DNA of 64,000 bases from Flavobacterium noncentrifugens. Lineage in GTDB: Bacteria > Bacteroidota > Bacteroidia > Flavobacteriales > Flavobacteriaceae. The first letter of the stretch is position 1. Every line of letters begins with the position of its first letter. The notes under the pieces were generated by a model. It searched no databases and was not told the DNA's origin. It saw only the letters and a program-made list of their open reading frames with translations. The stretch spans positions 550,394 through 614,393 of the forward strand of contig NZ_FNEZ01000001.1 of NCBI RefSeq assembly GCF_900100375.1, read 5' to 3'. Of the stretch, positions 1 to 7,249 are shown piece after piece. Both the position numbers and the translations under genes were made by a program.

Positions 1-47
1 ACTTTTGACTTTTGACTTTTGACTTTTGACTTTTGACTTTTGACTTT
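1..47. repeat. Heptamer tandem repeat (TTTTGAC)n
   Basis: About six and a half perfect copies of the 7-base unit acttttg run from the window edge directly up to the ATG at 48. The start of the array lies outside the window. Its position means it forms the promoter/leader of the WYL regulator, and TTTG-rich units resemble pieces of Bacteroidota promoters. A shorter related string (cttttgacttttagac) lies just upstream of thiL near 2098-2113. Confidence 0.9.
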
Positions 48-1010
48 ATGTACGACGAATCCCCAAAACGCTTTGACCGCATCGTTGCGATCCTGATCCA
101 GCTGCAATCCAAAAAAGTAGTACGGGCACAGGAACTGGCGCAGCGTTTTGGCGTAAGCCTCCGGACGATTTACCGCGACATCCGCACACTTGAAGTTTCG
201 GGCGTTCCCGTATATGGCGAAGCAGGTACCGGTTATTCGCTCGTTGATGGCTACAGACTGCCTCCGGTGATGTTTACGCGTGAAGAGGCCGGAAGCTTTA
301 TTGCTGCCGAAAAGCTGATGCAGCAATTTACCGATGCTGAAACTGGCGGGCATTATGCCTCGGCGATGTTCAAGCTTAAATCGGTACTCAAAAGCGCCGA
401 CAAGGAATTGGTTTCGAATATGGAATCGAAGGTGCTGATCCGGAATACCAATCCGCTGTTCGACCATAAAGTGCCGAATGCACTGGCGGCCATTTTCAGG
501 AGCATGGGCGAAAAAAGCCAGATCGTGTTGTTTTACCAGGCGATGCAAGCCGAAGTAGCTTCTGAAAGAACGATCGAGCCGGTGGGCGTTTTCCATGAAA
601 ACAACAATTGGTATGTGTACGGATTTTGCCACCTCAGGAAAGATTATAGGCAGTTTCGGGCCGATCGCATCCATGAGATCCGAAGCACGGAAAATGCATT
701 TACGCGGCAGCATGCAGCATTGGAAACTTTTCTGAAACCCGATACTGCTTCTACGACTACAATTCGGATCTCAGTTGCAAAAGACCTTGCCAAGTACATG
801 CGTCACGACCGTAAAGGCTATGGTTTTGTTTCTGAAGAAGAAATGGAGGACAGCATTGAAATGACTTTTGAAAGCCGCGATATTGAAAACGGATTTCCGC
901 GGTGGTTTTTATCTTATGCTGATTTTGCTGAAATTGTTGAACCTGAAACTTTGAAGATTCGGGTTTTGGAGTTATTAGAAATGGGTAAATCTAAAATTCT
1001 AAATAAATAG
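48..1010 (+). CDS. YafY-type transcriptional regulator (HTH_11 + WYL domain)
   Basis: A 320-aa DNA-binding regulator. Residues about 5-75 form a helix-turn-helix of the deoR/HTH_11 type (AQRFGVSLRTIYRDIRTLE) with the following wing (GEAGTGYSL). Residues about 135-205 form a WYL ligand-sensing domain (NNWYVYGFCHLRKDYRQFR). I chose the ATG at 48; a TTG at 33 in frame lies inside the tandem repeat and is unlikely. Family members commonly sense a small ligand or single-stranded nucleic acid and control neighbouring genes. The convergent DinB-fold gene downstream is a plausible target, because YafY regulators often sit next to DinB-family genes in Bacteroidota. The ligand is unknown. Confidence 0.85.
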   Translation: MYDESPKRFDRIVAILIQLQSKKVVRAQELAQRFGVSLRTIYRDIRTLEVSGVPVYGEAGTGYSLVDGYRLPPVMFTREEAGSFIAAEKLMQQFTDAETGGHYASAMFKLKSVLKSADKELVSNMESKVLIRNTNPLFDHKVPNALAAIFRSMGEKSQIVLFYQAMQAEVASERTIEPVGVFHENNNWYVYGFCHLRKDYRQFRADRIHEIRSTENAFTRQHAALETFLKPDTASTTTIRISVAKDLAKYMRHDRKGYGFVSEEEMEDSIEMTFESRDIENGFPRWFLSYADFAEIVEPETLKIRVLELLEMGKSKILNK

Positions 1011-1095
1011 TTTTTAAAGCTTTTTCTTTTTTTCAATTGATAAAAAAAGAAACAAAAAAATCTAGCCGAGACTGTTCGGCGACCTGCTAATTCTC

Positions 1096-1154
1096 AATTC
1101 TGAAATGAAACGAACTCGCTTACGCTCAAACAGCGTTTCATTTTTTTCAGAATT
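1096..1154. repeat. Imperfect inverted repeat in the gap after the WYL regulator
   Basis: The left arm at 1096-1112 (aattctgaaatgaaacg) pairs with 1134-1154 apart from a small T-run bulge. A looser outer arm continues with CCTGC near 1083 and GCAGG near 1162. The loop contains gaactcgcttacgctcaaac, which looks like a dispersed Flavobacterium intergenic repeat rather than coding DNA. The 1011-1363 gap otherwise holds only the terminator at 1245-1271 and one copy of a repeat at 1326-1347. Confidence 0.5.
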
Positions 1155-1244
1155 TTCAAATTGCAGGTAACCCGCCTGCCACAGTCTAAGGGCGGAAGAG
1201 CTGCTGGTAGTGACGATTGCCAGTTTGTTCAAGAGATATAAAGT

Positions 1245-1271
1245 CAAAGCCTGAAATTATTTCAGGCTTTG
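1245..1271. terminator. Hairpin between convergent genes
   Basis: A perfect palindrome, CAAAGCCTGAAAT, then one base, then its reverse complement. It is flanked by A/T-rich sequence and lies between the convergent WYL and DinB-fold genes, so it could act as a terminator in both directions. Confidence 0.7.
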
Positions 1272-1325
1272 TTAAAATTATTCAAGTTTTATCGGCACTA
1301 GCCTGTCTCAAAATTACCTTTTAAA

Positions 1326-1347
1326 ATGGCGCGGATTTGCAATCCGT
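1326..1347 (+). repeat. Dispersed repeat, copy 1 (gcgcggatttgcaatccg core)
   Basis: A 22-base match to the left arm of the inverted repeat at 1960-2064. It lies just downstream of the DinB-fold gene stop codon. Its core is itself nearly palindromic (GCGGATTTGCAATCCG). Confidence 0.7.
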
Positions 1348-1363
1348 ACATGAACCACAAGTT

Positions 1364-1846
1364 TTACCTTTCCCAAAAAAATGGCGGTGTAATGCCCAAT
1401 GCCCTCAGATACACAAACATTTGTCCGCGGTGGTGGATTTCGTTGTCAATGAAATACTGGATGTTCTGGATTACCGGAAAATTGTATAGCCCGAAAAGGT
1501 TGAAGGTTTCATGAAAATCCTGGGCAGACAATTCTTCCCAGTTGGCGTTGATCGCAGCTGTGCTTTCATCCCATTTTGTGAGATACTCCGCCTTCGTTTC
1601 CAAATTAAACCTGTTTTCAGAGAATGGCTCTTCAGATCGGTCAACAATTGATTTTAGCGCCGGTGCACCCATAGCCAATATTTCGGCAGTCAGTTGTGCC
1701 GCTGTCCGCATCCCGCCAATGGTAAATTCGAAAAAATGGTTTTCAGGAAAAGCATCAATGACTTTCCTGGTCAGGTTTCGGTGGCCCTGCCAGTGCTTTA
1801 ATAAATACTCCGAATTGATGACCTGTGGTGTTGTTAATGTGTCCAT
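1364..1846 (-). CDS. DinB-fold family protein
   Basis: A 160-aa protein with the four-helix DinB/DfsB-like fold. The C-terminal motif NEIHHRGQMFVYLRALG followed by PPFFW is typical of Bacteroidota DinB-family proteins. His18 and His22 lie in helix 1 and His138/His139 in the last helix. The helix-2 position that often carries a metal-binding His in this superfamily appears replaced (AQLTAEILAMG), so the metal site may be altered. Proteins of this fold include thiol-dependent transferases, and many have no known reaction. This is not the Y-family polymerase that shares the DinB name. The gene converges on the WYL regulator, which may control it. Confidence 0.8.
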   Translation of the reverse strand: MDTLTTPQVINSEYLLKHWQGHRNLTRKVIDAFPENHFFEFTIGGMRTAAQLTAEILAMGAPALKSIVDRSEEPFSENRFNLETKAEYLTKWDESTAAINANWEELSAQDFHETFNLFGLYNFPVIQNIQYFIDNEIHHRGQMFVYLRALGITPPFFWER

Positions 1847-1959
1847 GATGTGATTTTTAATGGTTATGGGACAAAATTAAGGGTGGCTGGTGACAACAGT
1901 CTGTCAGGAGGATAATTAATAATGGACAATGGATAATTACTAATAGCGCAGTAATTACT

Positions 1960-2064
1960 GATGGCGCGGATTTGCAATCCGTGCAAAAAACATACAAGTT
2001 ATTTACCTATATAATCATTAAAATCTTTGAAATATGCGGGCACGGATTGCAAATCCGCGCCATC
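1960..2064. repeat. 25-bp perfect inverted repeat, dispersed intergenic element
   Basis: Positions 1960-1984 and 2040-2064 are exact reverse complements (core gcgcggatttgcaatccg) separated by 55 A/T-rich bases. The same core occurs at 1326-1347. Its place in the 1847-2174 gap, with no ORF, suggests a REP/MITE-like intergenic repeat. The rest of the gap holds the thiL promoter region. Confidence 0.75.
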
Positions 2065-2141
2065 AGGTTGTCTATAATCTTTTTTCGCATTCATCATCCT
2101 TTTGACTTTTAGACTATATAGCTTTCCAACTTTAAACTTTG

Positions 2142-2149
2142 TAACTTTG
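2142..2149 (+). promoter_or_regulatory. Candidate -7 promoter element of thiL
   Basis: TAACTTTG matches the Bacteroidota -7 consensus TAnnTTTG and lies 25 bases upstream of the thiL ATG. No well-spaced TTG -33 element was found, so this is only a candidate. Confidence 0.4.
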
Positions 2150-2174
2150 CCACTTTAAACTTTGCCAATAAAAA

Positions 2175-3227
2175 ATGATAGAAGATAAAACACCGCAGCG
2201 CACTTCGCTGGCACAATTGGGCGAATTCGGGCTGATCGACCACCTGACGAAACACTTTGGCGTAAGCCAGGAATCGACCCTTAAAAGCATAGGCGACGAC
2301 GCGGCCGTACTCGATTTTAAGGATAAGAAGATACTGGTTTCGACCGATTTGCTGATTGAAGGCGTGCACTTTGACCTGGCTTACATGCCGTTGAAGCACC
2401 TCGGCTATAAAGCGGTTGTTGTGAATGTCTCCGACATTTGCGCGATGAATGCGAAAGCGACCCAGATCACCGTTTCGGTAGCAGTGTCCAACCGTTTTCC
2501 GCTTGAAGCGCTTGAGGAATTGTTTGCCGGGATTGCGCTGGCAGCGGATGAATATAAGGTAGATGTTATCGGTGGCGACACGACCTCCTCGCAAAAAGGG
2601 CTCATCATCAGCATTACGGTTTTAGGTGAGGCAGATGCCGACGAGATCGCCTACCGAAATGGTGCGAAAGAAAACGACCTGCTCGTAGTTACCGGCGATA
2701 TCGGCGCGGCATATATGGGATTGCAGGTCTTGGAACGCGAAAAACAGGTGTTTCAGGTGAACCCGAATTCGCAGCCCGACCTTGACGCTTATACGTATTT
2801 GATCGAACGCCAACTCAAGCCCGAAGCGCGTAAAGACGTCCGCACTTTATTGCATGCACTTGAAATCAAGCCGACTTCAATGATCGATATTTCAGACGGA
2901 TTGTCTTCAGAGATCATCCACCTCTGCAAACAATCGGGCGTGGGCTGTAATTTATATGAAGACAAGCTTCCACTGGATCCGCAGCTCATTAATGTTTGCG
3001 AGGAATTCGGTATTGATTCGACCACAGTAGCCATCAATGGCGGCGAGGATTATGAATTGCTGTTTACGATCAAAATGGAAGATTTCGACAAGATCAAAGG
3101 CAACCCGAATTTTACGGTCATCGGCCACATGGTACCCGAAAGCGAGGGCATCCACCTGATCACGCGTGCCGATACCAAAATTCCTTTGAAAGCGCGGGGC
3201 TGGAATGCTTTGAGCGAAGAAAGCTAA
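2175..3227 (+). CDS. thiL: Thiamine-monophosphate kinase ThiL
   Basis: A 350-aa cytosolic enzyme that phosphorylates thiamine monophosphate to thiamine diphosphate with ATP, the last step of the cofactor pathway. The AIRS-kinase hallmarks are in order: EFGLIDHL near residue 17, GDDAAVLD near 41, STDLLIEGVHFD near 56, NVSDICAMNA near 83, DVIGGDTTSS near 120, DISDGLSSE near 238 and NGGEDYELLF near 284. Length and motif order are normal for the family. It stands alone with its own promoter region; no other thi genes are in the window. Confidence 0.95.
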   Translation: MIEDKTPQRTSLAQLGEFGLIDHLTKHFGVSQESTLKSIGDDAAVLDFKDKKILVSTDLLIEGVHFDLAYMPLKHLGYKAVVVNVSDICAMNAKATQITVSVAVSNRFPLEALEELFAGIALAADEYKVDVIGGDTTSSQKGLIISITVLGEADADEIAYRNGAKENDLLVVTGDIGAAYMGLQVLEREKQVFQVNPNSQPDLDAYTYLIERQLKPEARKDVRTLLHALEIKPTSMIDISDGLSSEIIHLCKQSGVGCNLYEDKLPLDPQLINVCEEFGIDSTTVAINGGEDYELLFTIKMEDFDKIKGNPNFTVIGHMVPESEGIHLITRADTKIPLKARGWNALSEES

Positions 3228-3312
3228 GCTATCGAAACTGACGATTCCCTACATTAACGACTTTTTATCAAAGTCACCTACAGATAAATTCGACTCGTAT
3301 TGTTCTTTTTCT

Positions 3313-3398
3313 TATATTTGAAACAGGCGAATACCACCAAGAGCCAATATTTTTTGAATCCCGCAACACGGAACCGAAATGTATTGGCTCTTTTTTTT
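3313..3398 (+). ncRNA. Candidate small RNA or leader attenuator between thiL and the T9SS protein
   Basis: A consensus -7 element TATATTTG lies at 3313-3320. About 20 bases on is a perfect 10-bp stem, AGAGCCAATA (3340-3349) with TATTGGCTCT (3382-3391), closing a 32-base loop and followed at once by a run of T residues. Promoter, hairpin and T-run together would make a transcript of roughly 70 nt. The next CDS starts at 3430, so the unit could be a free sRNA or a 5' attenuator of that gene. The family was not recognised. Confidence 0.45.
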
Positions 3399-3429
3399 GC
3401 CTGTAACCAATAACCAAATCCAAATACCC

Positions 3430-4101
3430 ATGAAAAAAAACCTGCATTTTTACCTATTCCTGTTGTGCCCGGCAGCTTACCTCAGCGCACAGCCTGTTGC
3501 CGCTGCGGCCGAGGTAGTTAATTACATTGCCTGGACGCAAACGCCGCCTGCCTTATCAAATGTTGATGTGATGCACACGGTTCGTTATGAATATACGATC
3601 CCGCAAACCCGCATTGTCATGACTGCCATTGTAAAATGCAGCAGCGACGGCAGTACGATCGGACCAATCGCACAGGCAATCATCAACCCAACGCCGGCCA
3701 CGACAGAAACACCGGTAGCGGTAAGCGGTAATTTGTATGTCCCGCCCGGAACAATGCCATCAGCCCAGTTGCCCGACGGCCAGTTTTACCGCTGGGAAGC
3801 CTCGATACGCGGCAACGGAAACGTGCTGATCCTGGGCATCAGCAGCCCGCTTACGATCAATGGGCCACTTGGCACGGATTCGTTTGCAGCCAAGAAAATG
3901 GCGCTTTATCCAAACCCCGTGGCAGACCGTTTGTTTTTGCCGGAAAATCTTTTAAACCGGAACATCAGCATTTCAGATAGTAGCGGCAGGATCGTTTTTT
4001 CAGGAATGCATTCCGGTTCCTTTGAGGTCGCAGGATTTTCACCGGGCCTGTACTTTCTTACTGCCGAGAGCGGTGAAACCGGGAAATTTGTGAAGCGTTG
4101 A
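3430..4101 (+). CDS. Secreted protein with T9SS type A sorting domain
   Basis: A 223-aa exported protein of unknown role. Residues 1-19 form a Sec signal peptide (MKKNLHFYLFLLCPAAYLSAQ). The middle has beta-rich segments and no recognised catalytic motif. The last 65 residues or so are a type A sorting domain (LYPNPVADRLFLPE, ISDSSGRIVFSG, GLYFLTAESGETGKFVKR), which directs passage through the type IX secretion system across the outer membrane. An in-frame ATG at 3379 lies inside a hairpin, and the ATG at 3430 directly precedes the signal peptide, so I chose the latter. A strong terminator follows at 4161. Confidence 0.8.
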   Translation: MKKNLHFYLFLLCPAAYLSAQPVAAAAEVVNYIAWTQTPPALSNVDVMHTVRYEYTIPQTRIVMTAIVKCSSDGSTIGPIAQAIINPTPATTETPVAVSGNLYVPPGTMPSAQLPDGQFYRWEASIRGNGNVLILGISSPLTINGPLGTDSFAAKKMALYPNPVADRLFLPENLLNRNISISDSSGRIVFSGMHSGSFEVAGFSPGLYFLTAESGETGKFVKR

Positions 4102-4160
4102 ATTACTGGAAAACACAATTTTTAAAGATCAAAATCCCAATCAGGATTGTATAAAAACAA

Positions 4161-4192
4161 AAAAAGCGATAATCCCTACATTATCGCTTTTT
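4161..4192 (+). terminator. Rho-independent terminator
   Basis: The stem AAAAAGCGATAAT / ATTATCGCTTTTT with a 6-base loop and a T-rich tail lies 60 bases after the T9SS protein gene. Confidence 0.85.
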
Positions 4193-4286
4193 CTTTTTTG
4201 AAAGTGTTATTTTGTATTATTATGGCTATGAATAACTAACTCATAATCATAATGTAAAAGTAATGGGAAAGGCCGTGAATCCAATT

Positions 4287-4320
4287 ACGGTTTCCCGCAC
4301 ATTTGATTGCGGGAAACCGT
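4287..4320 (-). terminator. Strong hairpin downstream of the small membrane protein
   Basis: A perfect 13-bp stem, ACGGTTTCCCGCA with TGCGGGAAACCGT and an 8-base loop, lies 34 bases beyond the stop of the minus-strand gene at 4355. The tail is only moderately T-rich, so it may be a processing or stability hairpin. Confidence 0.55.
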
Positions 4321-4354
4321 ATATTTAAATTCCGAAGGTAAAATCTTCAACAGA

Positions 4355-4528
4355 TTATGACCGTTTCTTAAACAGCAATTTTAACAACAGTGACATCAAA
4401 AAACTTACTGCTGCCCCTACCGCTGCTAATATCATTGTTTTTAAAATTTCTGATGAATTAAGGTTTGGCAGTATGCTCAAAAAAGTTCCGGTTGCGGTGG
4501 GAATTGCTAATTGGTTTGTTGTTTTCAT
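4355..4528 (-). CDS. Small single-pass membrane protein (57 aa)
   Basis: A short ORF. It begins MKTTNQLAIPTATGTFLSIL, has a hydrophobic helix over residues about 30-53 (TMILAAVGAAVSFLMSLLLK) and ends with the basic tail LLFKKRS, the usual cytoplasm-facing anchor. A hairpin follows its stop. It resembles the small holin-like or phage-associated membrane proteins of Bacteroidota in size and layout, but I do not recognise a named family. The neighbours (HTH-like protein and DUF6266 protein) suggest a shared accessory cluster. Confidence 0.6.
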   Translation of the reverse strand: MKTTNQLAIPTATGTFLSILPNLNSSEILKTMILAAVGAAVSFLMSLLLKLLFKKRS

Positions 4529-4607
4529 GGCTTATAAAATTTTAGGTTTAATAATCTGTTATTGCAAATTTTATAAATAATATGCAAGCAAAAAAAAGGC
4601 AGCTGTT

Positions 4608-4666
4608 CCAAACGGTACGAAACGTGCAAAATGTCATTTTTAGTACCAAATGTCATCTTTAGTCAA
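4608..4666. repeat. Left flank: tandem 19-bp repeats plus long-range inverted repeat
   Basis: Two direct copies of a 19-base unit (AAATGTCATTTTTAGTACC, then AAATGTCATCTTTAGTCAA) lie at 4629-4647 and 4648-4666. The 17-base core AATGTCATTTTTAGTAC (4630-4646) and CCAAACGGT (4608-4616) recur as exact reverse complements at 5236-5252 and 5257-5265. The arrangement looks like repressor operators or iterons around the HTH gene between them. Confidence 0.65.
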
Positions 4667-4773
4667 TCAAATTTTGATGTAAATTGCAGTATCAAATTCT
4701 GACACCGGGCCATTTGCCGTTAAACCCTCGCCCGGATTAAGGAACTATACGCCAACCAAACAAAACCCACAAA

Positions 4774-4974
4774 ATGAAAACACCAGCTAAAAGAATCTGC
4801 ATCTTCCCGAAAGATGTTGCGTTGGTAACAGGACTCAGTTACCGACAAAGTTTGCGCCTCCTCAACAAAGTACGTGAGTCGCTGAAGAAGAAAGAAACAG
4901 ATTTTGTCACCATTGAGGAATTTTGCAATTACAAAGGACTAAGCAAAGAACAAATCGACCAGTTCATTTTTTAA
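4774..4974 (+). CDS. Small helix-turn-helix-like protein (66 aa)
   Basis: A 66-aa basic protein. Residues about 12-35 (PKDVALVTGLSYRQSLRLL) look like an excisionase/MerR-like DNA-binding helix pair, and VTIEEFCNYKGLSKEQID near the C-terminus gives a second helical pair. It has no signal peptide or membrane segment. The gene is bracketed by inverted copies of the AATGTCATTTTTAGTAC motif and ends at a strong terminator, consistent with a small autoregulated DNA-binding protein. It precedes the DUF6266 gene. The function is inferred from fold-like features only. Confidence 0.6.
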   Translation: MKTPAKRICIFPKDVALVTGLSYRQSLRLLNKVRESLKKKETDFVTIEEFCNYKGLSKEQIDQFIF

Positions 4975-4987
4975 AAACACTTTTTTT

Positions 4988-5033
4988 AAACAAAAACCCA
5001 TAAGTGCATCTGCATTTGTGGGTTTTTGTTTTT
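4988..5033 (+). terminator. Rho-independent terminator after the HTH gene
   Basis: AAACAAAAACCCA pairs with TGGGTTTTTGTTT, with an inner GTGCA/TGCA stem, and is followed by T residues. It lies 14 bases after the stop codon. Confidence 0.8.
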
Positions 5034-5178
5034 GCCGGATTTTAAGTTTCCGCAAAACTTCCCAAAAAGACACGATTTCTTTTACCGTTGTTTTACTGTT
5101 GTTCGCAAAAATGCCTTTTTTGCAAACCATTACAAAAGGAAACCAAAACAACACCAAAACAATTCCCTTTTTACAGCT

Positions 5179-5265
5179 ATGACATTTGGCACATTTTTGC
5201 CAATACTGTTCAAAAACAACCATTTACGACACTTTGTACTAAAAATGACATTTGGCACCGTTTGG
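5179..5265. repeat. Right flank: inverted copy of the 4608-4666 motifs
   Basis: ATGACATTTGGCAC occurs twice (5179-5192 and 5245-5258). GTACTAAAAATGACATT (5236-5252) and ACCGTTTGG (5257-5265) are reverse complements of motifs at 4630-4646 and 4608-4616. The 4975-5381 gap otherwise holds the terminator; short ORFs in it show no protein-like composition. Confidence 0.65.
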
Positions 5266-5381
5266 TACGCCGCCCCTTTTTTTATCCGGAAAAGCGCTAT
5301 ACGTTTGCCATGAAACCGGGACAGAATTCCGGTAGCCTGCGCAGGCATCTTTTAATTCATTTTTTTTAAACCATTAAAATT

Positions 5382-6020
5382 ATGGGAACAATTCAGAAAG
5401 GAATCCTCGGAGGATTCTCAGGAAAAGTCGGCACTGTAGTAGGTGCAAACTGGAGAGGCAAAGACGTAATGCGAAGCCTTCCTAAAAAAAGCCAGCGCGT
5501 GGCTACCGAGCAACAAATGATTGTCCGGACGAAATTTAAACTGATTACGCAATTCCTTACGCCAATCAGTATGATCCTTAAAGCCCACTTTGGGCAGTCA
5601 TCAGGAGAAAAGTCAAGGCGAAACCTTGCGGTATCTTACCATATCAGGGAAGCCATTACAGGAACTTATCCTGATTTTACGATCGATTTCCCTAAAGTGG
5701 TTATTACAAAAGGAGAACTTCCGGGATTGCAGGAACCTGAAGTAACCCCCGAAGCCGGAGGAAACCTTGCAATCGTGTGGGAAGACAACAGCGAACAAGG
5801 CCTTGCCAAACCGGGTGACTTGTTGCTGGCTGTAGTATACAATCCTGAAAAGAATCTGTATGAAGACAGGCAAAGTGCTTTGCGTAGCGCATTGGCCTAT
5901 GACATGGCCGTCCCTGCAAACTGGGTCGGAGATGCTGTGCACTTGTGGCTCAGTTTCACAAGTGCAGACGGCAAAACTCGTTCTACAAGCTTTTATGCCG
6001 GAACTTTTACTATTCTTTAA
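5382..6020 (+). CDS. DUF6266 family protein
   Basis: A 212-aa soluble protein. The N-terminus, GILGGFSGKVGTVVGANWRG, followed by basic stretches and a C-terminal beta-rich half, matches the DUF6266 family as I know it from Bacteroidota genomes, where it often occurs in accessory clusters. No signal peptide or catalytic motif is visible. The second half (about 120-212) has an immunoglobulin-like alternation (GNLAIVWEDNSEQG, AVHLWLSFTSADG). It follows the HTH gene but is separated from it by a terminator, so it is probably transcribed on its own. Function unknown. Confidence 0.75.
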   Translation: MGTIQKGILGGFSGKVGTVVGANWRGKDVMRSLPKKSQRVATEQQMIVRTKFKLITQFLTPISMILKAHFGQSSGEKSRRNLAVSYHIREAITGTYPDFTIDFPKVVITKGELPGLQEPEVTPEAGGNLAIVWEDNSEQGLAKPGDLLLAVVYNPEKNLYEDRQSALRSALAYDMAVPANWVGDAVHLWLSFTSADGKTRSTSFYAGTFTIL

Positions 6021-6040
6021 TAACTAATTATCACAGTTGG

Positions 6041-6070
6041 AGCCGGGGCAGATGTCCCGGCTTTTTTGTT
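6041..6070 (+). terminator. Rho-independent terminator of the DUF6266 gene
   Basis: AGCCGGG (6041-6047) pairs with CCCGGCT (6056-6062) and is followed by TTTTTTGTTTT. Confidence 0.85.
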
Positions 6071-6114
6071 TTCAATATTCAATACGAGTATACAAGTTAC
6101 CAGTTTTTAATTAC

Positions 6115-6150
6115 TTATAAAAAAAAGCCGCTGCATAGATATGCAACGGC
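6115..6150 (-). terminator. Rho-independent terminator of the lipoprotein gene
   Basis: Read on the minus strand, the stem over 6127-6150 (gccgctgcata / tatgcaacggc) is followed by a T-run. It lies 46 bases after the stop at 6196. Confidence 0.8.
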
Positions 6151-6195
6151 AGTCAAGGCAGATAAAATATTTGTATGGCTTATAAACCTGCTTGT

Positions 6196-6915
6196 TTATT
6201 CGTTAATAAGAATTTCAGAAACCAATGACTTCGTTACCGCTCTTTGGGTGCTTTCTGTTGTTCCCGAAAGACAGGCAACGAGACAGCCCACAGAAACATC
6301 CCAATCCCGGTCACGGGGTTTTTGCTTTTGCTTTTTCGCAAAATAACTGCTATACCTCGTGATTGATGTAAGCGTCAGGATTGCTTTCTTGTCCTCGGGT
6401 TTCAGAGCCGTGCCTGCAATAATCCCGGTTTCGTAGCTTACAATATAATTGTAAATCTCACTGTAATCTTTATTTTGCCGCCCAAGCGCAGCAACCTGCT
6501 GTATGAAAGCAAGCAATCCCTGTTTCAAACTGTTGCTCATCTCAAATGTGCCTAACGCCTCAGCAGCTGTTTTATCAGAATTGTTGAGGATGTATACAAT
6601 CCCAGGAAGTGAAATGGGCATGTAATCATTTCCCAGCATAGCAAAATCCGGATTTTGGAGTGCCAGACCGTCGACATATTCTGCAAGCAATATCCTTGGC
6701 GGACTCGAAGGGCCTCCTATATAATGTTCGGCAATTTGATTGTGGACCTGGCCAGCCATATCATAAGGGTTTGATGGGTTTTGGGGTTCTGTATCCCCTG
6801 CTTTTGAATATGCAACTGTATCTTTTGCATTTTCTGAGGGGTTTGAATATTCGTTTTCCGTTTCACAGGAAATGGCGGTGAAAACAATTGTCAGGCATAT
6901 AATAATTTTTTTCAT
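6196..6915 (-). CDS. Predicted lipoprotein of unknown function
   Basis: A 239-aa protein with a lipoprotein signal (MKKIIICLTIVFTAISC, acylated Cys17), so it is likely anchored to a membrane facing the periplasm or the surface. A Ser/Asn/Pro-rich linker follows to about residue 55, then a mostly helical domain. The C-terminus contains a basic patch (KKQKQKPRDRDWD) and a Cys pair (VGCLVACLSG). I do not recognise a named family. It is monocistronic: a terminator lies at 6115-6150 and an AT-rich 330-base gap precedes it. Confidence 0.65.
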   Translation of the reverse strand: MKKIIICLTIVFTAISCETENEYSNPSENAKDTVAYSKAGDTEPQNPSNPYDMAGQVHNQIAEHYIGGPSSPPRILLAEYVDGLALQNPDFAMLGNDYMPISLPGIVYILNNSDKTAAEALGTFEMSNSLKQGLLAFIQQVAALGRQNKDYSEIYNYIVSYETGIIAGTALKPEDKKAILTLTSITRYSSYFAKKQKQKPRDRDWDVSVGCLVACLSGTTESTQRAVTKSLVSEILINE

Positions 6916-7061
6916 GGTTAAGATTTAAAAATTTACTGATTTTTTGATCAGTTCATTTCTCCCGGGGTAGTCTGAACAGCTTTAGCTTCCGGCTAAATTG
7001 TTTGTTTGAATTCAGGGCAAATCTAAAACCGCCAAATAACCTCCACAACTGTCGTATGCTG

Positions 7062-7108
7062 CGGTTTATAAAAGATTTCTTTTGAAAAAAGGTTTGATTT
7101 ATAAACCG
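7062..7108. repeat. Inverted repeat in the gap between divergent genes
   Basis: CGGTTTATAAA (7062-7072) and TTTATAAACCG (7098-7108) are an exact 11-bp inverted pair in the 6916-7249 gap between the divergent lipoprotein and TPR/AraC genes. It may be an operator or a leader hairpin. I see no other structure in the gap. Confidence 0.45.
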
Positions 7109-7249
7109 TACTATCATTTTCTGTTCTACCTGCCAGGATTTCAAGGCTTTTAAGCGTTGACATTGGAGCTATAAGAAACCTGCTTTAAATTGTAGTGTTT
7201 TTCGTAACATTTTAATACTTTTACTAAACCAAATTGTCGATTGCAGCAC

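Noticed and set aside
5034..5369. Two overlapping plus-strand ORFs and one minus ORF in the gap before the DUF6266 gene
   Set aside because: They are rich in Phe/Lys from AT-rich DNA, lack initiation context and overlap the inverted repeats.
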